From NCBI GenBank assembly GCA_039931065.1, contig JBDTSP010000001.1, positions 496,001 through 560,000 on the forward strand: 64,000 nt of DNA, given 5' to 3'. Shown in pieces: positions 9,210 to 19,510 of the stretch (its first letter is position 1; the number at the start of each line of letters is the position of its first letter). The position numbers and the translations under genes were made by a program. The DNA is from CADEED01 sp039931065 (GTDB lineage: Bacteria; Pseudomonadota; Gammaproteobacteria; Steroidobacterales; Steroidobacteraceae). Below the pieces are notes generated by a model that did no database searches, was not told where the DNA came from, and saw only the letters and a list, made by a program, of their open reading frames with translations.

Positions 9210-9781
9210 GCACGGTGCGGCTTTTCTTTGCGCTCGTGCCGCGTGCGCAACCGGCGGCATCGCTGGTGGCGGAAGTCGCGCCGCTGGTCGCGCAGCTGCA
9301 GGCTCAGCCGGTGCCCGCGCAAAATCTGCATGCGACGTTGTGTTTTGTCGGCGCGGTCGAGAGCGAAAAGCTCGATGCATTGCGCGCGGTCGCGGCGACG
9401 ATGCGTGGCGCGCGGGCAACGTTGACATTCAATTCGCTCGAAGTGTGGGAGCAGCCGAAGATCCTGTGCGCTACCGCAGGGATTGGTGGTGACGCGCGGC
9501 ACGCTGCCGAACTCGCGCAACATCTTGGCGAGGCCATCATCGCCGCGGGTTTTTCTCCAGACATCAAAACGTTCCGTCCGCATTTCACATTGGGACGCAA
9601 GGTGCACAGCGAGGTGGCGGCGGCTCTCGAGTGGCCGCGTCCGCTGGCAGCGCCGTTGGTGATGCGCGCCGATCGATTTGTGTTGATGGAGAGTCGTCGG
9701 ACGGAGGCGGGTTCGCTATACAGTGTCGTCGACTCATGGGCACTGGATAGCCGAGAAACTCAGTATTTCGCAGAGAAATAG
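9206..9781 (+). CDS. thpR: RNA 2',3'-cyclic phosphodiesterase (2'-5' RNA ligase family)
   Basis: ThpR/LigT hydrolyses RNA 2',3'-cyclic phosphates and can join 2'-5' tRNA halves in vitro. The 191-aa protein has both HxTx catalytic tetrads of the 2H phosphoesterase fold: HATL (His42, Thr44) and HFTL (His126, Thr128). The GTG start overlaps the pncC stop (GTGA). An RtcA cyclase lies 7 kb away, so the segment encodes both a maker and an opener of RNA cyclic phosphates. The stop codon abuts the LexA box of recA. Confidence 0.92.
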   Translation: MSTVRLFFALVPRAQPAASLVAEVAPLVAQLQAQPVPAQNLHATLCFVGAVESEKLDALRAVAATMRGARATLTFNSLEVWEQPKILCATAGIGGDARHAAELAQHLGEAIIAAGFSPDIKTFRPHFTLGRKVHSEVAAALEWPRPLAAPLVMRADRFVLMESRRTEAGSLYSVVDSWALDSRETQYFAEK

Positions 9782-9797
9782 CTGTGTATTTATACAG
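9782..9797 (+). promoter_or_regulatory. LexA (SOS) box upstream of recA
   Basis: CTGT-(8 bases)-ACAG is a perfect match to the gammaproteobacterial LexA operator, with an AT-rich centre. It starts at the base after the thpR stop and lies 58 bases before the recA ATG. A possible -10-like TGTGATAAAT follows at about 9803-9812. This position is standard for SOS control of recA. Confidence 0.85.
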
Positions 9798-9854
9798 GGA
9801 CCTGTGATAAATTTTTTTCCATCGAAACGATCAGCAGTCAAAGGGGATTTCGCG

Positions 9855-10892
9855 ATGGATGACAACCGCAAGAAGGCACTCGTTGCCGCACTGGGCCAGA
9901 TCGAGAAGCAATTCGGCAAGGGTTCTGTCATGCGTCTCGGCGACGCGGCCGCTTCGTACGACGTCGAAGCCGTCTCCACCGGCTCGCTCGGTCTCGACAT
10001 TGCGCTCGGCATCGGCGGCTTGCCGCGCGGCCGCGTCATCGAGATCTACGGCCCGGAATCTTCCGGTAAAACCACGCTCACGCTGCAGGTCGTTGCCGAA
10101 ATCCAGAAACTCGGCGGCACCGCTGCATTCGTCGACGCCGAACACGCGCTCGACCCGTCTTACGCCGAGAAGTTAGGCGTCAACGTCAACGAGCTGCTCG
10201 TGTCGCAGCCGGACACGGGTGAGCAGGCGCTCGAGATCGTCGACATGCTGGTTCGTTCCAGCGCGGTCGATCTCGTGGTCATCGACTCGGTCGCCGCATT
10301 GACACCGAAGGCCGAAATCGAAGGCGAAATGGGCGAGCCGCAGATGGGCCTGCATGCCCGTCTCATGTCGCAGGCGCTGCGCAAGCTCACCGGCAACATT
10401 TCGCGCTCGAACACCATGGTCATCTTCATCAACCAGATCCGCATGAAGATCGGCGTGATGTTCGGCAACCCGGAAACCACCACCGGTGGCAACGCGCTCA
10501 AGTTCTACTCTTCGGTCCGCCTCGACATCCGCCGCATCGGCGCCATCAAGTCGGGCGAAGAAGTCGTGGGCAACCAGACGCGCGTCAAAGTCGTGAAGAA
10601 CAAGGTCGCTCCGCCGTTCCGCGAAGCCGAATTCGAAATCATGTACGGCCTCGGCATTTCGCGTGAAGGCGAAATCATCGATATGGGTTCGGCGCAGGGC
10701 ATCGTCGAGAAGTCCGGCTCCTGGTACAGCTACAACGGTGAGCGCATCGGTCAGGGCAAGGACAACGCGCGCGATTTCCTGAAATCGCGTCCCGAGCTCG
10801 CGAAGGAGATCGAACTGCAGATCCGCGCCAAGCTCGTGCCGGTGAAGGCTCCTCGCCCCGAGCTCAAGAGCGTCGGCGGCAAAGAGGACTGA
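9855..10892 (+). CDS. recA: Recombinase RecA
   Basis: RecA forms ATP-dependent filaments on single-stranded DNA, drives strand exchange and triggers LexA self-cleavage. The ATG at 9855 (MDDNRKKALVAALGQIEKQF) gives 345 aa, the usual length, with AAGGGGAT as ribosome site just upstream; the frame stays open further 5' without homology. Walker A is GPESSGKTT at residues 66-74. Loop L1 (EGEMGEPQMG) and L2 (FINQIRMKIGVMFGNPETTTGG) are intact. The acidic-basic C-terminus is normal. A LexA box lies upstream, and a strong hairpin separates it from recX. Confidence 0.98.
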   Translation: MDDNRKKALVAALGQIEKQFGKGSVMRLGDAAASYDVEAVSTGSLGLDIALGIGGLPRGRVIEIYGPESSGKTTLTLQVVAEIQKLGGTAAFVDAEHALDPSYAEKLGVNVNELLVSQPDTGEQALEIVDMLVRSSAVDLVVIDSVAALTPKAEIEGEMGEPQMGLHARLMSQALRKLTGNISRSNTMVIFINQIRMKIGVMFGNPETTTGGNALKFYSSVRLDIRRIGAIKSGEEVVGNQTRVKVVKNKVAPPFREAEFEIMYGLGISREGEIIDMGSAQGIVEKSGSWYSYNGERIGQGKDNARDFLKSRPELAKEIELQIRAKLVPVKAPRPELKSVGGKED

Positions 10893-10927
10893 GCTTCCCA
10901 TCGATGGATATGCGGGTAACTCTCGAG

Positions 10928-10957
10928 CGGGGGCAGACGTAAAGTCTGCCCCCGTTT
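10928..10957 (+). terminator. recA-recX intergenic hairpin, probable partial terminator
   Basis: A perfect 11-bp stem (10928-10938 with 10944-10954) with a GTAAA loop is followed by only three Ts (GTTTCGT). Hairpins here are known in other bacteria to let a minority of recA transcripts read into recX. The weak T-tract fits attenuation rather than full termination. Confidence 0.65.
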
Positions 10958-10960
10958 CGT

Positions 10961-11524
10961 ATGCAATCTCGACCGCAGTTCATGCGTCGCCCGGGCGGAA
11001 AAAAACCTCTCGACGAGAAGGTCGCAGGCGATCCCAAGGCTGCCCACACCGCCGCGATCACCTTTCTGGCGCGCCGGGACTTTTCCACCGCCGACTTGCG
11101 CCGCAAGCTCAAGGAGCGCGGTTATCTGGCCGCCGCCATCGATTCCGCCTTGGCAGACCTCGAATCCAGTCGCGTCGTCGACGACCGCCGCTACGGCGAC
11201 AACCTGGTGGTGTCACGTGCGCGCCGCGGCCAGGGCCCCGGGCGCATCCGCAATGAATTGCGCCGGGCGGGCCTCAATTCCGAGACGGTCCAGTCCACGA
11301 TGGACCAGGCAAAAGAGGACGGTCCGGACTTCCTGAAGCTGGCTCGGGCCACCCGGACCCGCAAGTTTGGTGACGAAATCCCCAAAGACCGCAAAGAACG
11401 CGCGCGGCAAGCCAGATTTTTGCAATACCGGGGCTTTTCAACGGATCATATCCGCGCTGTTTTGGATGGAGCCCCCGATGATGAATCGGACTTCGATCCG
11501 GGCAGCGAACCCGATCCGATTTAA
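10961..11524 (+). CDS. recX: Regulatory protein RecX
   Basis: RecX binds RecA filaments and limits their extension. The 187-aa protein has three RecX helical repeats: LARRDFSTADLRRKLKERGY near residue 37, the middle YGDNLVVSRARRGQGPGRIRNELR block near 86, and a C-terminal RQARFLQYRGFSTDHIRAVL. It starts seven bases after the recA hairpin stem, so its expression probably depends on read-through. The first 25 residues are basic and poorly conserved, and a shorter start at Met8 is possible. The C-terminus is acidic. Confidence 0.93.
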   Translation: MQSRPQFMRRPGGKKPLDEKVAGDPKAAHTAAITFLARRDFSTADLRRKLKERGYLAAAIDSALADLESSRVVDDRRYGDNLVVSRARRGQGPGRIRNELRRAGLNSETVQSTMDQAKEDGPDFLKLARATRTRKFGDEIPKDRKERARQARFLQYRGFSTDHIRAVLDGAPDDESDFDPGSEPDPI

Positions 11525-11538
11525 ACCTTCCGAGTCCC

Positions 11539-14177
<2,639 letters not shown>

Positions 14178-14181
<4 letters not shown>

Positions 14182-15410
14182 GCACCATCACGAGAACGAT
14201 CGTCCAGAAATACGGCGGCACCTCGGTGGGCTCGGTTGCGCTCATCCAGCGCGTCGCTGCCAGGGTCGCGGCCGTGCGGGAGCGCGGCGATCGCATCGCA
14301 GTCGTGGTTTCGGCGATGGGCGATCACACCGACCGCCTGGTCGATCTTGCCGCCGGTATCGCGCGCGAACCGAATCCCCGCGAGATGGACGTGTTGCTCA
14401 GCACCGGAGAGCAGGTGTCGATGTCGTTGCTCGCGATGGCGCTGTGCGAACGCGGCATTCCCGCCCGTTCGTTCACCGGCAGCCAGGTGCGCGTACGCAC
14501 GACTAACATCCATCGGCGCGCGCGTATCACGGCGGTTGAAGTCGGCCGGTTGCAGCAATCTCTCGACAACGGAGAGGTGCCGGTGGTCGCGGGATTTCAG
14601 GGCGTCGACGACGATGGAGACATCACCACCATCGGTCGCGGTGGTTCCGACACGAGTGCGGTTGCGCTCGCGGTCGCACTCAAAGCCTACGAGTGCCAGA
14701 TACTCACCGATGTGGACGGCGTCTACACCACCGATCCCCGCATGGTTCCTGAAGCGCGGTTGCTGTCGCGCATCTCGTTCGAAGAAATGCTCGAGCTTGC
14801 CGGGCAGGGCTCACGGGTCCTGCACCTGCGGTCCGTCGAATTTGCCGCGAAATACCAGGTGCCCTTACGAGTGTTGTCCTCGTTCCGTCCCGGACCCGGC
14901 ACACTCATATGCAAAGAGGACTCGAACGTGGAAGCTCCCCTCATCTCAGGCATCGCATTCAATCGGGACGAAGCCCAGCTGACGATTTCGGGGCTGCCCG
15001 ACACCGCCGATTGCATCGCGCGCGTGTTGCGGCCGATTTCCGCCGCTAACATCGAGGTCGACATGATCGTGCTGGCGGCCGCGCGCGAGGGCCTTAAGGA
15101 CTTGTCATTCACCGTGCATCGAGACGACTTCCTCGAAGCTGAACGACTCACCCGAAACATAACGGCCGAATTCGCCGGTGCCCGAATGTCCTGCGACGAC
15201 AAAGTCGCCAAGATCGCAGTGGTTGGAGTCGGGATGCGTTCCCACGCGGGCGTCGCGGTGCAACTCTTTGAATCGCTTGCGGCGCAGGGCGTGAAAGCGC
15301 TGCTCATTTCGACGTCGGAGATTAAGATCGCCGTGTTGGTCGCGGAAGACAAACTCGAATCTTGTGTCAAACGCCTGCACCAGGATCTGGGACTTAACCG
15401 CCCGTTATGA
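14178..15410 (+). CDS. lysC: Aspartate kinase with a probable non-canonical CTG start
   Basis: This enzyme makes aspartyl phosphate, the first step to lysine, threonine and methionine. The N-terminal substrate motif VQKYGGTSVGSV lies at 14202-14237. In this frame there is no ATG, GTG or TTG between the upstream stop (14148-14150) and that motif; the first such codon is the GTG at 14226, which lies inside the motif and would delete KYGGTS. A CTG at 14178 overlaps the alaS stop (CTGA) and gives 410 aa, the normal family length. ATC codons at 14187 and 14199 are alternatives. The kinase domain (about 1-245) and two ACT regulatory domains (about 265-410) are intact, so feedback control is expected. 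Confidence 0.9.
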
Positions 15411-15524
15411 GACGCCGATCTGTGGTCAGCGCGGAGGGCGAGTGCTAAGGTTCCGCACCGTTGTCCAGCCGGGTTTTCAGGCTCGGATGGCAATAATAAA
15501 GAGGCTCCATGGAGGGCCCGAAAC

Positions 15525-15761
15525 ATGCTCATTTTGACGCGGCGGGTCGGCGAATCTGTGGTGATCGGCGAGGACGTGACAGTCACGGTTCTCGGCGTGA
15601 AGGGCAATCAAGTGCGCATCGGCATCAATGCGCCGAAGACCGTTGCCGTACACCGCGAAGAGATCTTCGAACGCATCAAGAGCGGCCGAGCGGCAGGCGA
15701 GGGTAATGCCCCGGCCGAGGGCGAAAATATCAACGTTCCGCGGGAAAGTCTGCCCGCCTGA
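15525..15761 (+). CDS. csrA: Carbon storage regulator CsrA
   Basis: CsrA is a dimeric RNA-binding protein that blocks or protects mRNAs at GGA motifs. MLILTRRVGESVVIG and the VRIGINAP/VHREEI core are textbook. The protein is 78 aa, about 15 longer than the usual form, because of an acidic, probably disordered tail after IKSGRAAG. GGAGGG 12 bases upstream is the ribosome site; it also contains GGA motifs of the kind CsrA binds, so autoregulation is possible (inference). The position between lysC and tRNA-Ser is conserved in pseudomonads and relatives. Confidence 0.96.
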   Translation: MLILTRRVGESVVIGEDVTVTVLGVKGNQVRIGINAPKTVAVHREEIFERIKSGRAAGEGNAPAEGENINVPRESLPA

Positions 15762-15868
15762 GCGTTTTCGTCGAGGTTTTGCCAGTACGACTCCATCTCT
15801 TTATGATTGCGCCCCCGGCCGGCTGGCCGGGCGGATGCCGCGCTCATCAAATGCGGTAAACCGGGTAC

Positions 15869-15959
15869 GGAGAGATGGCCGAGTGGTCGAAGGCGCGCCC
15901 CTGCTAAGGGCGTAAGGGCCAAAAGCCCTTCGAGGGTTCGAATCCCTCTCTCTCCGCCA
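15869..15959 (+). tRNA. tRNA-Ser(GCU)
   Basis: The acceptor stem is GGAGAGA/TCTCTCC with encoded GCCA end. The anticodon stem CGCCC/GGGCG encloses loop CTGCTAA with anticodon GCT (AGC/AGU codons). A long variable arm (AAGGGC/GCCCTT) is typical of class II tRNA-Ser. The T arm GAGGG-TTCGAAT-CCCTC is perfect. Its 3' end is duplicated at three downstream sites, so it is a probable integration target. Confidence 0.97.
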
Positions 15960-15962
15960 ATT
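15945..15962 (+). repeat. Attachment-like repeat, copy A (native tRNA-Ser 3' end)
   Basis: The last bases of tRNA-Ser plus three flanking bases (CCTCTCTCTCCGCCAATT) recur at 19226, and in slightly altered form at 36186 and 56713. The shared sequence runs past the CCA end into ATT, so it is not explained by tRNA conservation alone. It is the expected attL/attB of elements that integrate in tRNA genes. Confidence 0.6.
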
Positions 15963-16106
15963 ATTAGAGTCGGCCACCGAAATCATCGCACCTTGCTAAG
16001 AGCAAGTCCGTGCCAGGTTTCGCGCGAAATGTGGCCGATACCTCAGCCGATTTCGTTGTCTTAGCTCCTGAGCGTGGTGAGTACGCGAGCAACAGCGCGC
16101 TAATGA

Positions 16107-16130
16107 CGACCCGTTTACCTAAACGGGTCG
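16107..16130. repeat. Perfect 10-bp inverted repeat with 4-base loop
   Basis: CGACCCGTTT-ACCT-AAACGGGTCG lies 70 bases before the serine hydrolase start and about 150 bases after tRNA-Ser. There is no T-tract, so it is not a classical terminator. It could be an operator for a dimeric regulator or an RNA hairpin in the leader of the next gene. Confidence 0.5.
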
Positions 16131-16199
16131 AGTCCACATCCGCAACCGACGGGTGTTCGCCCGTATCTCTTGAAGCGACCAACTCACGAGAGAAAACTC

Positions 16200-17594
16200 A
16201 TGACGCCATCGCTCCACACAACCCTGCTCGCGCCCTTGATCTACCTGGCACTCTTGCCTTCAAGCGCAGCCGCGGACGCTATCCAAATCAGTGTCCAAAC
16301 GCGCCCCGATCTTGAAGCCATCGTTCAGCAGTCCTATCCAGATGACGCCCCCGGGGCGGCGGTGATCGTCGTGCATGAGGGCAAGACTCTGTACCGCGGC
16401 GCTCACGGTCTCGCGAACCTTGAATTGTCCGTACCTCTGCGCGCGGAGCACGTATTCCGGATCGGTTCCATCACCAAACAAATGACGGCGGCCGCGATCC
16501 TGCTCCTGGCCGAACAAGGGCGGCTCGATCTCTCCGATCCGATCACAAAGTACCTGCCGGACTATCACACGCAGGGACATCGGGTGACGATCCAGCACCT
16601 GCTGTCGCACACCTCCGGCATCGCGAACTACACCGAACTTCGGGATTGGCAGTCGATCACGCGCAGTGATGTGTCGGCGGATCAGCTGATCCGGATCTTT
16701 CAGGACAAACCTTTCGACTTCACGCCGGGCGAACGCTGGAAGTACGACAACTCCGGATACGTGCTGTTAGGGGCGATCATCGAAAAGGTTTCGGGTCAGC
16801 CTTACGCCGACTTTCTGCGCACCCGGATCTTCGGGCCATTGGGCATGCAGAACTCAAGCTATGACAATACGGCGCGCATCACTCCAGGCCGGGTGGCGGG
16901 CTACATGCGTGACGGTGCGACGTGGCGTAACGCTGACTTCGTGAGCATGAGCCAGCCTTATGCCGCGGGAGGGCTGACGTCGACCGTGGATGATCTCGCT
17001 ATCTGGAATGCAGCCATCGAAAGCGGCGGATTGTTGAAGCCCTCATCCTGGCAGCGCGCCAGTACCTCGTTTGCACTCTCGGATGGCACGCCCACGCGTT
17101 ATGGCGCCGGTTGGATTGTCGGTCGAGTCGGACCGGTTGCCACGCTCGAGCACGGCGGTGGCATAAATGGCTTCAACTCCTATGTACTGCGAGTCCCGGC
17201 CGCGCACCTCTATGTCGCCGTGCTGGCCAACGCGTCTCCACCATTGACGCCGCCGCAGGATGTCGCGGTGAAGCTGGCCGCGCGCGCCCTCGCAATTTCC
17301 ATGGACACGCCAGAGATTGCGATTGCCGAGGACCGGCTGAACGATCTTGCGGGGCGCTATCTACTCGAGGGCGCGAAGGTGCTCACAGTGTCGCGGGAGC
17401 GAAATCGCCTCTACGCCGCGGGCGCGGATGCGGACCGGCTCGAGCTGGTGCCCATCGGCACAGACCTGTTCGAAGAGCGCACCCGTCATACGCGCTTCCG
17501 ATTCCAGCGAGAGGGCGGCCGTGTCACGGCGCTCGAGGTCGAACCCCGGATCCTGATGGGCGAACGCGCTCGCCGCGCGGACGTCGTCCGCTGA
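16200..17594 (+). CDS. Serine hydrolase, beta-lactamase class C / penicillin-binding fold
   Basis: The ATG at 16200, preceded by GAGAG, gives 464 aa with a Sec signal peptide (LLAPLIYLALLPSSAAADA) for export to the periplasm. The active-site SxxK is SITK (Ser90, Lys93). The YxN-like motif is YDN near residue 182, and HGG (LEHGGGING) replaces KTG late in the fold. This pattern is typical of the class C/EstB/D-aminopeptidase group (Pfam Beta-lactamase, PF00144). A C-terminal lipocalin-like domain follows after about residue 375. It could be an esterase, a peptidase or a DD-peptidase; beta-lactam hydrolysis should not be assumed. It is the first gene after the tRNA integration site. Confidence 0.85.
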   Translation: MTPSLHTTLLAPLIYLALLPSSAAADAIQISVQTRPDLEAIVQQSYPDDAPGAAVIVVHEGKTLYRGAHGLANLELSVPLRAEHVFRIGSITKQMTAAAILLLAEQGRLDLSDPITKYLPDYHTQGHRVTIQHLLSHTSGIANYTELRDWQSITRSDVSADQLIRIFQDKPFDFTPGERWKYDNSGYVLLGAIIEKVSGQPYADFLRTRIFGPLGMQNSSYDNTARITPGRVAGYMRDGATWRNADFVSMSQPYAAGGLTSTVDDLAIWNAAIESGGLLKPSSWQRASTSFALSDGTPTRYGAGWIVGRVGPVATLEHGGGINGFNSYVLRVPAAHLYVAVLANASPPLTPPQDVAVKLAARALAISMDTPEIAIAEDRLNDLAGRYLLEGAKVLTVSRERNRLYAAGADADRLELVPIGTDLFEERTRHTRFRFQREGGRVTALEVEPRILMGERARRADVVR

Positions 17595-17615
17595 TGTGTC
17601 TCGACGGCGCGTCCA

Positions 17616-18002
17616 TCACCGGGCGCGCCGTTGCCACGCCTCCGTCAGCCATGACGCGCCGAGACATCCGGCAAACGCGAGCAGCCATCCGCTCGTTCGC
17701 GCATCAAACGCCCATTGGCTCCCAAAACGTGCCACGGTGATGATGGCGCAGATCACGAGCGCGGCGACCAACACTGAGATCAGCACGGATTCGAACGGCG
17801 CGTCGTCCGCCGCGGCGATTCGCGACATTCGTTGAGCGAAGTGTGGCGGCAAGTTGTCGGGCGGTGGCTGGCGCAGCGCGTGTGCAATGAGGCGATACGA
17901 GCGGGCACGCGCATTTCCTTCGGCGAATCCGGGCGATTGAAGTTCGCCCGACATGGCTCGCTCCTGGGCAAGCCATTCGTGTTCGTCGATGTCTTCATTC
18001 AT
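17616..18002 (-). CDS. Putative membrane anti-sigma-like protein, 128 aa
   Basis: The start MNEDIDEHEWLAQERAM overlaps the end of the sigma factor gene by eight bases, so the two are co-translated. The N-terminal 80 residues are cytosolic and polar. Two membrane segments follow (LISVLVAALVICAIITVARF, about 73-92, and a second near 100-120), with a short basic tail. There is no zinc-finger HxxxCxxC motif. The gene order (ECF sigma then small membrane protein) is the standard sigma/anti-sigma arrangement, but no family match is recognised, so the anti-sigma role is inferred from context. Confidence 0.65.
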   Translation of the reverse strand: MNEDIDEHEWLAQERAMSGELQSPGFAEGNARARSYRLIAHALRQPPPDNLPPHFAQRMSRIAAADDAPFESVLISVLVAALVICAIITVARFGSQWAFDARTSGWLLAFAGCLGASWLTEAWQRRAR

Positions 18003-18579
18003 CTCCTGACTCCTGTGGTGATTCCAGCATCTTGCGCAAGCGCAGCCGTGAGCGGAACAAGTGACTCTTGATTGTTCCGCCCGCAACACCTGTCATTCGT
18101 GCGATTTCCGGGATCGAAATTTCCTCGAGGTAGTACAGCGTGAGCAAGGTCCGTTGCAGCGGCGGAAGCAATTCGATGGCCGCGTGCAGGAATTTCGCCG
18201 ACTCCTCCTCGCTGTACGCGGCTTCGAGGTCGTCGGTATGGCGGATGTTGTCGATCATCGCGGAATGCTCGGCGTCATCGGCGCAATCGACCAGCGGGAT
18301 GCGCTTTCGTTCGAGGTGACGCAAGGCCACCGTGTATGCGACGCGACCGATCCACGACTTCAGCGGGCTGTCGAAGCGGTATTGATGCAGGTAGCGGTGT
18401 ACGCGAAGGAATGTGTCCTGACATAGCTCGAGGGCGTCGTCGGGGTCTCGAACCATGCGGTGAACGACGTGCCAGCACAGCCCCTGGTACTGGCGCACCA
18501 GGTTTTCAAAGGCTCGCGGGCGCCGGGCCAGCACGGCCTCGACCATGTCGCGGTCAGGCCTGCGCGAGTCGTCATGCAT
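17995..18579 (-). CDS. ECF-family RNA polymerase sigma factor, 194 aa
   Basis: This is a group 4 sigma factor. Region 2 spans about residues 20-90, with the characteristic DPDDALELCQDTFLRVHRYLHQY and FDSPLKSWIGRVAYTVALRHLE. Region 4 is a helix-turn-helix near the C-terminus: LPPLQRTLLTLYYLEEISIP then IARMTGVAGGTIKSHLFRSR. It is coupled to a downstream membrane protein that probably holds it inactive. A small membrane protein gene (18673) is divergent from it across a 93-base gap that must hold both promoters. Confidence 0.92.
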   Translation of the reverse strand: MHDDSRRPDRDMVEAVLARRPRAFENLVRQYQGLCWHVVHRMVRDPDDALELCQDTFLRVHRYLHQYRFDSPLKSWIGRVAYTVALRHLERKRIPLVDCADDAEHSAMIDNIRHTDDLEAAYSEEESAKFLHAAIELLPPLQRTLLTLYYLEEISIPEIARMTGVAGGTIKSHLFRSRLRLRKMLESPQESGDE

Positions 18580-18672
18580 ACCGCTTTAGATACGGCGGCG
18601 CGATCAACGGTTGCAAGCCGACCGTTGCAACCGGCAGCCTGTTGACCGTATCTATAGTGCCGAGGTACCAAA

Positions 18673-19026
18673 ATGAACATGGACATACTCCTTCCCATCA
18701 CTCTGATCTTCGGCATCGTCTATGCCATCAGGGTGGTGGTCGAGGCACGAACTCGCCGCCAGTTGCTGCTGGCGGCTGACGGCTCGACGGAGCTCGCGAA
18801 TGCGCTGTTGCGTGACCAGGAGCGGCAACGACGTCTGTCTTCATTGCGCTGGGGCATCGTGCTGATCGCGCTGGCTTTCGGCTTCGGGTTGATCCATTGG
18901 TTGGACTGGAAAGAAGTGTCGCCGGGCCTCGTGGCCGTCCTCGCCGGTGCAACGGGCATCGGCCATCTGGTCTTTTACTTTGTGAACGATAGGCGCGCGT
19001 TAACGCCACATATCTCAGACAACTGA
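18673..19026 (+). CDS. Small membrane protein, 117 aa
   Basis: This protein has three predicted membrane segments: residues about 4-22 (ILLPITLIFGIVYAIRVVV), 59-77 (WGIVLIALAFGFGLIHWLD) and 84-106. A charged cytosolic loop lies between the first two. It resembles the DUF6249-type membrane proteins often found beside ECF sigma genes; this match is from memory of the pattern, not a search. It is divergent from the sigma factor and may be one of its targets. Confidence 0.65.
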   Translation: MNMDILLPITLIFGIVYAIRVVVEARTRRQLLLAADGSTELANALLRDQERQRRLSSLRWGIVLIALAFGFGLIHWLDWKEVSPGLVAVLAGATGIGHLVFYFVNDRRALTPHISDN

Positions 19027-19510
19027 TCTGGGCATGAGCTCTCGGCCTGCCGAATTCTCAACGAATACTTGAGGAACATCTGCGGGCGGCTGCTAGCAGT
19101 GGCGAGAACCACCCCATATTTGCCGCGATCTCAGCCACAAATTGTTCGTGCGAGATTGATGGTATGAAAAATCAATGCTCGAAACGGGGCTTTGTGAATC
19201 AACTGCTTGCGCGCCCGTATTGCTTCCTCTCTCTCCGCCAATTTTAGGTTGGCGAAAAACAATACGTTACGAAGCTTGGTGGAATACCAAGAGTTTCGTA
19301 TTGCCAGCCTACTGCCAGCTCTACTGCCCGAGCACGTCTGCGTCGGACTGAAGCCGAATTTCGAGTTCCACCCAGTGCGGGCGAAATGAGCGATCAAAGA
19401 GAGTTGCGTACATGCGCATGCAAGGAGCTAACAACTCGTGGGAAATTCGCGATGCGCTCTCCTTCTGCCTGCCACGGAAGCACCTCGAGTGCGGTCGTTC
19501 CCAGACCGCG
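19027..19510. other. Gene-poor scar region containing a tRNA-Ser 3'-end copy
   Basis: No convincing gene in 480 bases; short frames on both strands lack family features. Composition is more AT-rich than its neighbours. It holds repeat copy B at 19226-19243 and marks the junction between two mosaic segments. Confidence 0.5.
19226..19243 (+). repeat. Attachment-like repeat, copy B
   Basis: Eighteen bases identical to the tRNA-Ser 3' end with its three flanking bases (CCTCTCTCTCCGCCAATT). The sequence further 5' is not tRNA-like, so only the crossover core is duplicated. It is in direct orientation relative to the tRNA. Confidence 0.6.

Noticed and set aside
15814..15831. CCCGGCC/GGCCGGG hairpin after csrA
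   Set aside because: A short GC-only stem without T-tract; such stems are common by chance in GC-rich DNA.
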